5,692 nucleotides of DNA from GCA-2717185 sp964386465 (lineage in GTDB: Bacteria; Pseudomonadota; Alphaproteobacteria; UBA8366; GCA-2717185): the NCBI GenBank assembly GCA_964386465.1, contig CAYLTU010000324.1, forward strand, positions 1-5,692, read 5' to 3'. The position numbers and the translations under genes are program-made. Positions 5,388 through 5,692 of this stretch are shown one piece after another (positions within the stretch are counted from its first letter, which is position 1; every line of letters starts with the position of its first letter). A model generated the notes under the pieces. It was not told the origin of the DNA, made no database searches, and saw only the letters and a program-made list of their open reading frames with translations.

Positions 5388-5692
5388 ATGTCCGTCGGAG
5401 TGAATGAGTGGCCTGCGCTGGTGCTGAACGCCGATTTTCGGCCGCTCAGCTATTTTCCTCTGTCACTCTGGTCCTGGCACGACTCGGTGAAAGCCGTCGT
5501 AACCAACCGGGTCAACGTCGTCTCCGAGTACGAACAGATCGTCAGTTCGCCCTCCTTTGCGCTCCGTCTGCCAAGCGTCATCTCGCTGAAGGATTATGTC
5601 GCGGCGCTCCGATCGCCCGCCTTCACGCGGTTCAACGTGTTCCTGCGCGACCGCTTCGCCTGCCAGTATTGCGGTGTTGCGCTGCCGTCGCA
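5388..5692 (+). CDS. HNH endonuclease family protein (partial, cut by window edge)
   Basis: The first 101 codons are present and the frame is still open at the right edge. The N-terminal text WPALVLNADFRPLSYFPLSLWSW (roughly residues 8-30), then HDSVKAVVTNRVNVV, is characteristic of the widespread small HNH endonuclease family of alphaproteobacteria and other bacteria. RDRFACQYCG (88-96) carries the first zinc-binding pair, C92 and C95, that opens the HNH fold. The catalytic His-Asn-His part and the second Cys pair would lie beyond the window. Relatives are usually about 180-210 aa, so roughly half of the gene is missing. These proteins are presumed metal-dependent nucleases, but most have no assigned biological role. 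It follows the unknown gene after 100 bp with its own likely promoter. Confidence 0.88.
   Translation, partial: MSVGVNEWPALVLNADFRPLSYFPLSLWSWHDSVKAVVTNRVNVVSEYEQIVSSPSFALRLPSVISLKDYVAALRSPAFTRFNVFLRDRFACQYCGVALPS

Noticed and set aside
1..5692. CRISPR array, tRNA or defence island
   Set aside because: No regularly spaced repeats, no tRNA-like cloverleaf or TTCGA-type arm in a proper context, and no recognised defence gene other than a generic HNH-family protein were seen.

Overview
The window is a dense, GC-rich stretch of bacterial chromosome. Nearly all codons end in G or C. The gene content (Bcr/CflA-type MFS pump, stand-alone glutamyl-Q tRNA(Asp) synthetase, AlkA-like glycosylase next to a YpfH-type esterase and an HNH protein) fits an alphaproteobacterium, possibly of the Rhodospirillales. 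The lineage is an inference from gene content and composition only. No tRNA, rRNA, CRISPR array, prophage gene or transposase gene was seen.

Layout. Positions 1-198 are non-coding and hold two strong GC-rich hairpins of the REP-like kind. From 3322 back to 199 three genes lie on the minus strand, in transcription order: gluQ (tRNA-Asp queuosine glutamylation), an alpha/beta hydrolase with epoxide-hydrolase features, and an MFS drug-efflux-type transporter. The hydrolase start sits 3 bp after the gluQ stop, and its strong Shine-Dalgarno site lies in the last gluQ codons, so these two genes are very likely coupled. The transporter follows after a 178-bp gap that may hold its own promoter.

A 41-bp divergent spacer (3323-3363) separates gluQ from a plus-strand set: an HhH-GPD (AlkA-type) DNA-3-methyladenine glycosylase, a serine carboxylesterase/phospholipase, and a conserved protein of unknown function that overlaps the esterase by one base (TGATG). 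After a roughly 100-bp AT-richer spacer with a small UUCG hairpin and a candidate promoter, an HNH endonuclease-family gene begins and runs off the right edge.

How the genes fit together. Most of the window is ordinary housekeeping and accessory metabolism, and I see no clearly new defence or mobile system. The item most worth following is the 206-aa protein at 4667-5287. It has an 'AAGHRPCYECRR' segment resembling the second half of the zinc site of Ada (methylphosphotriester DNA-repair domain). It shares an apparent operon with a base-excision glycosylase for alkylated DNA and sits just upstream of an HNH nuclease. A link to nucleic-acid repair is possible but is inference.
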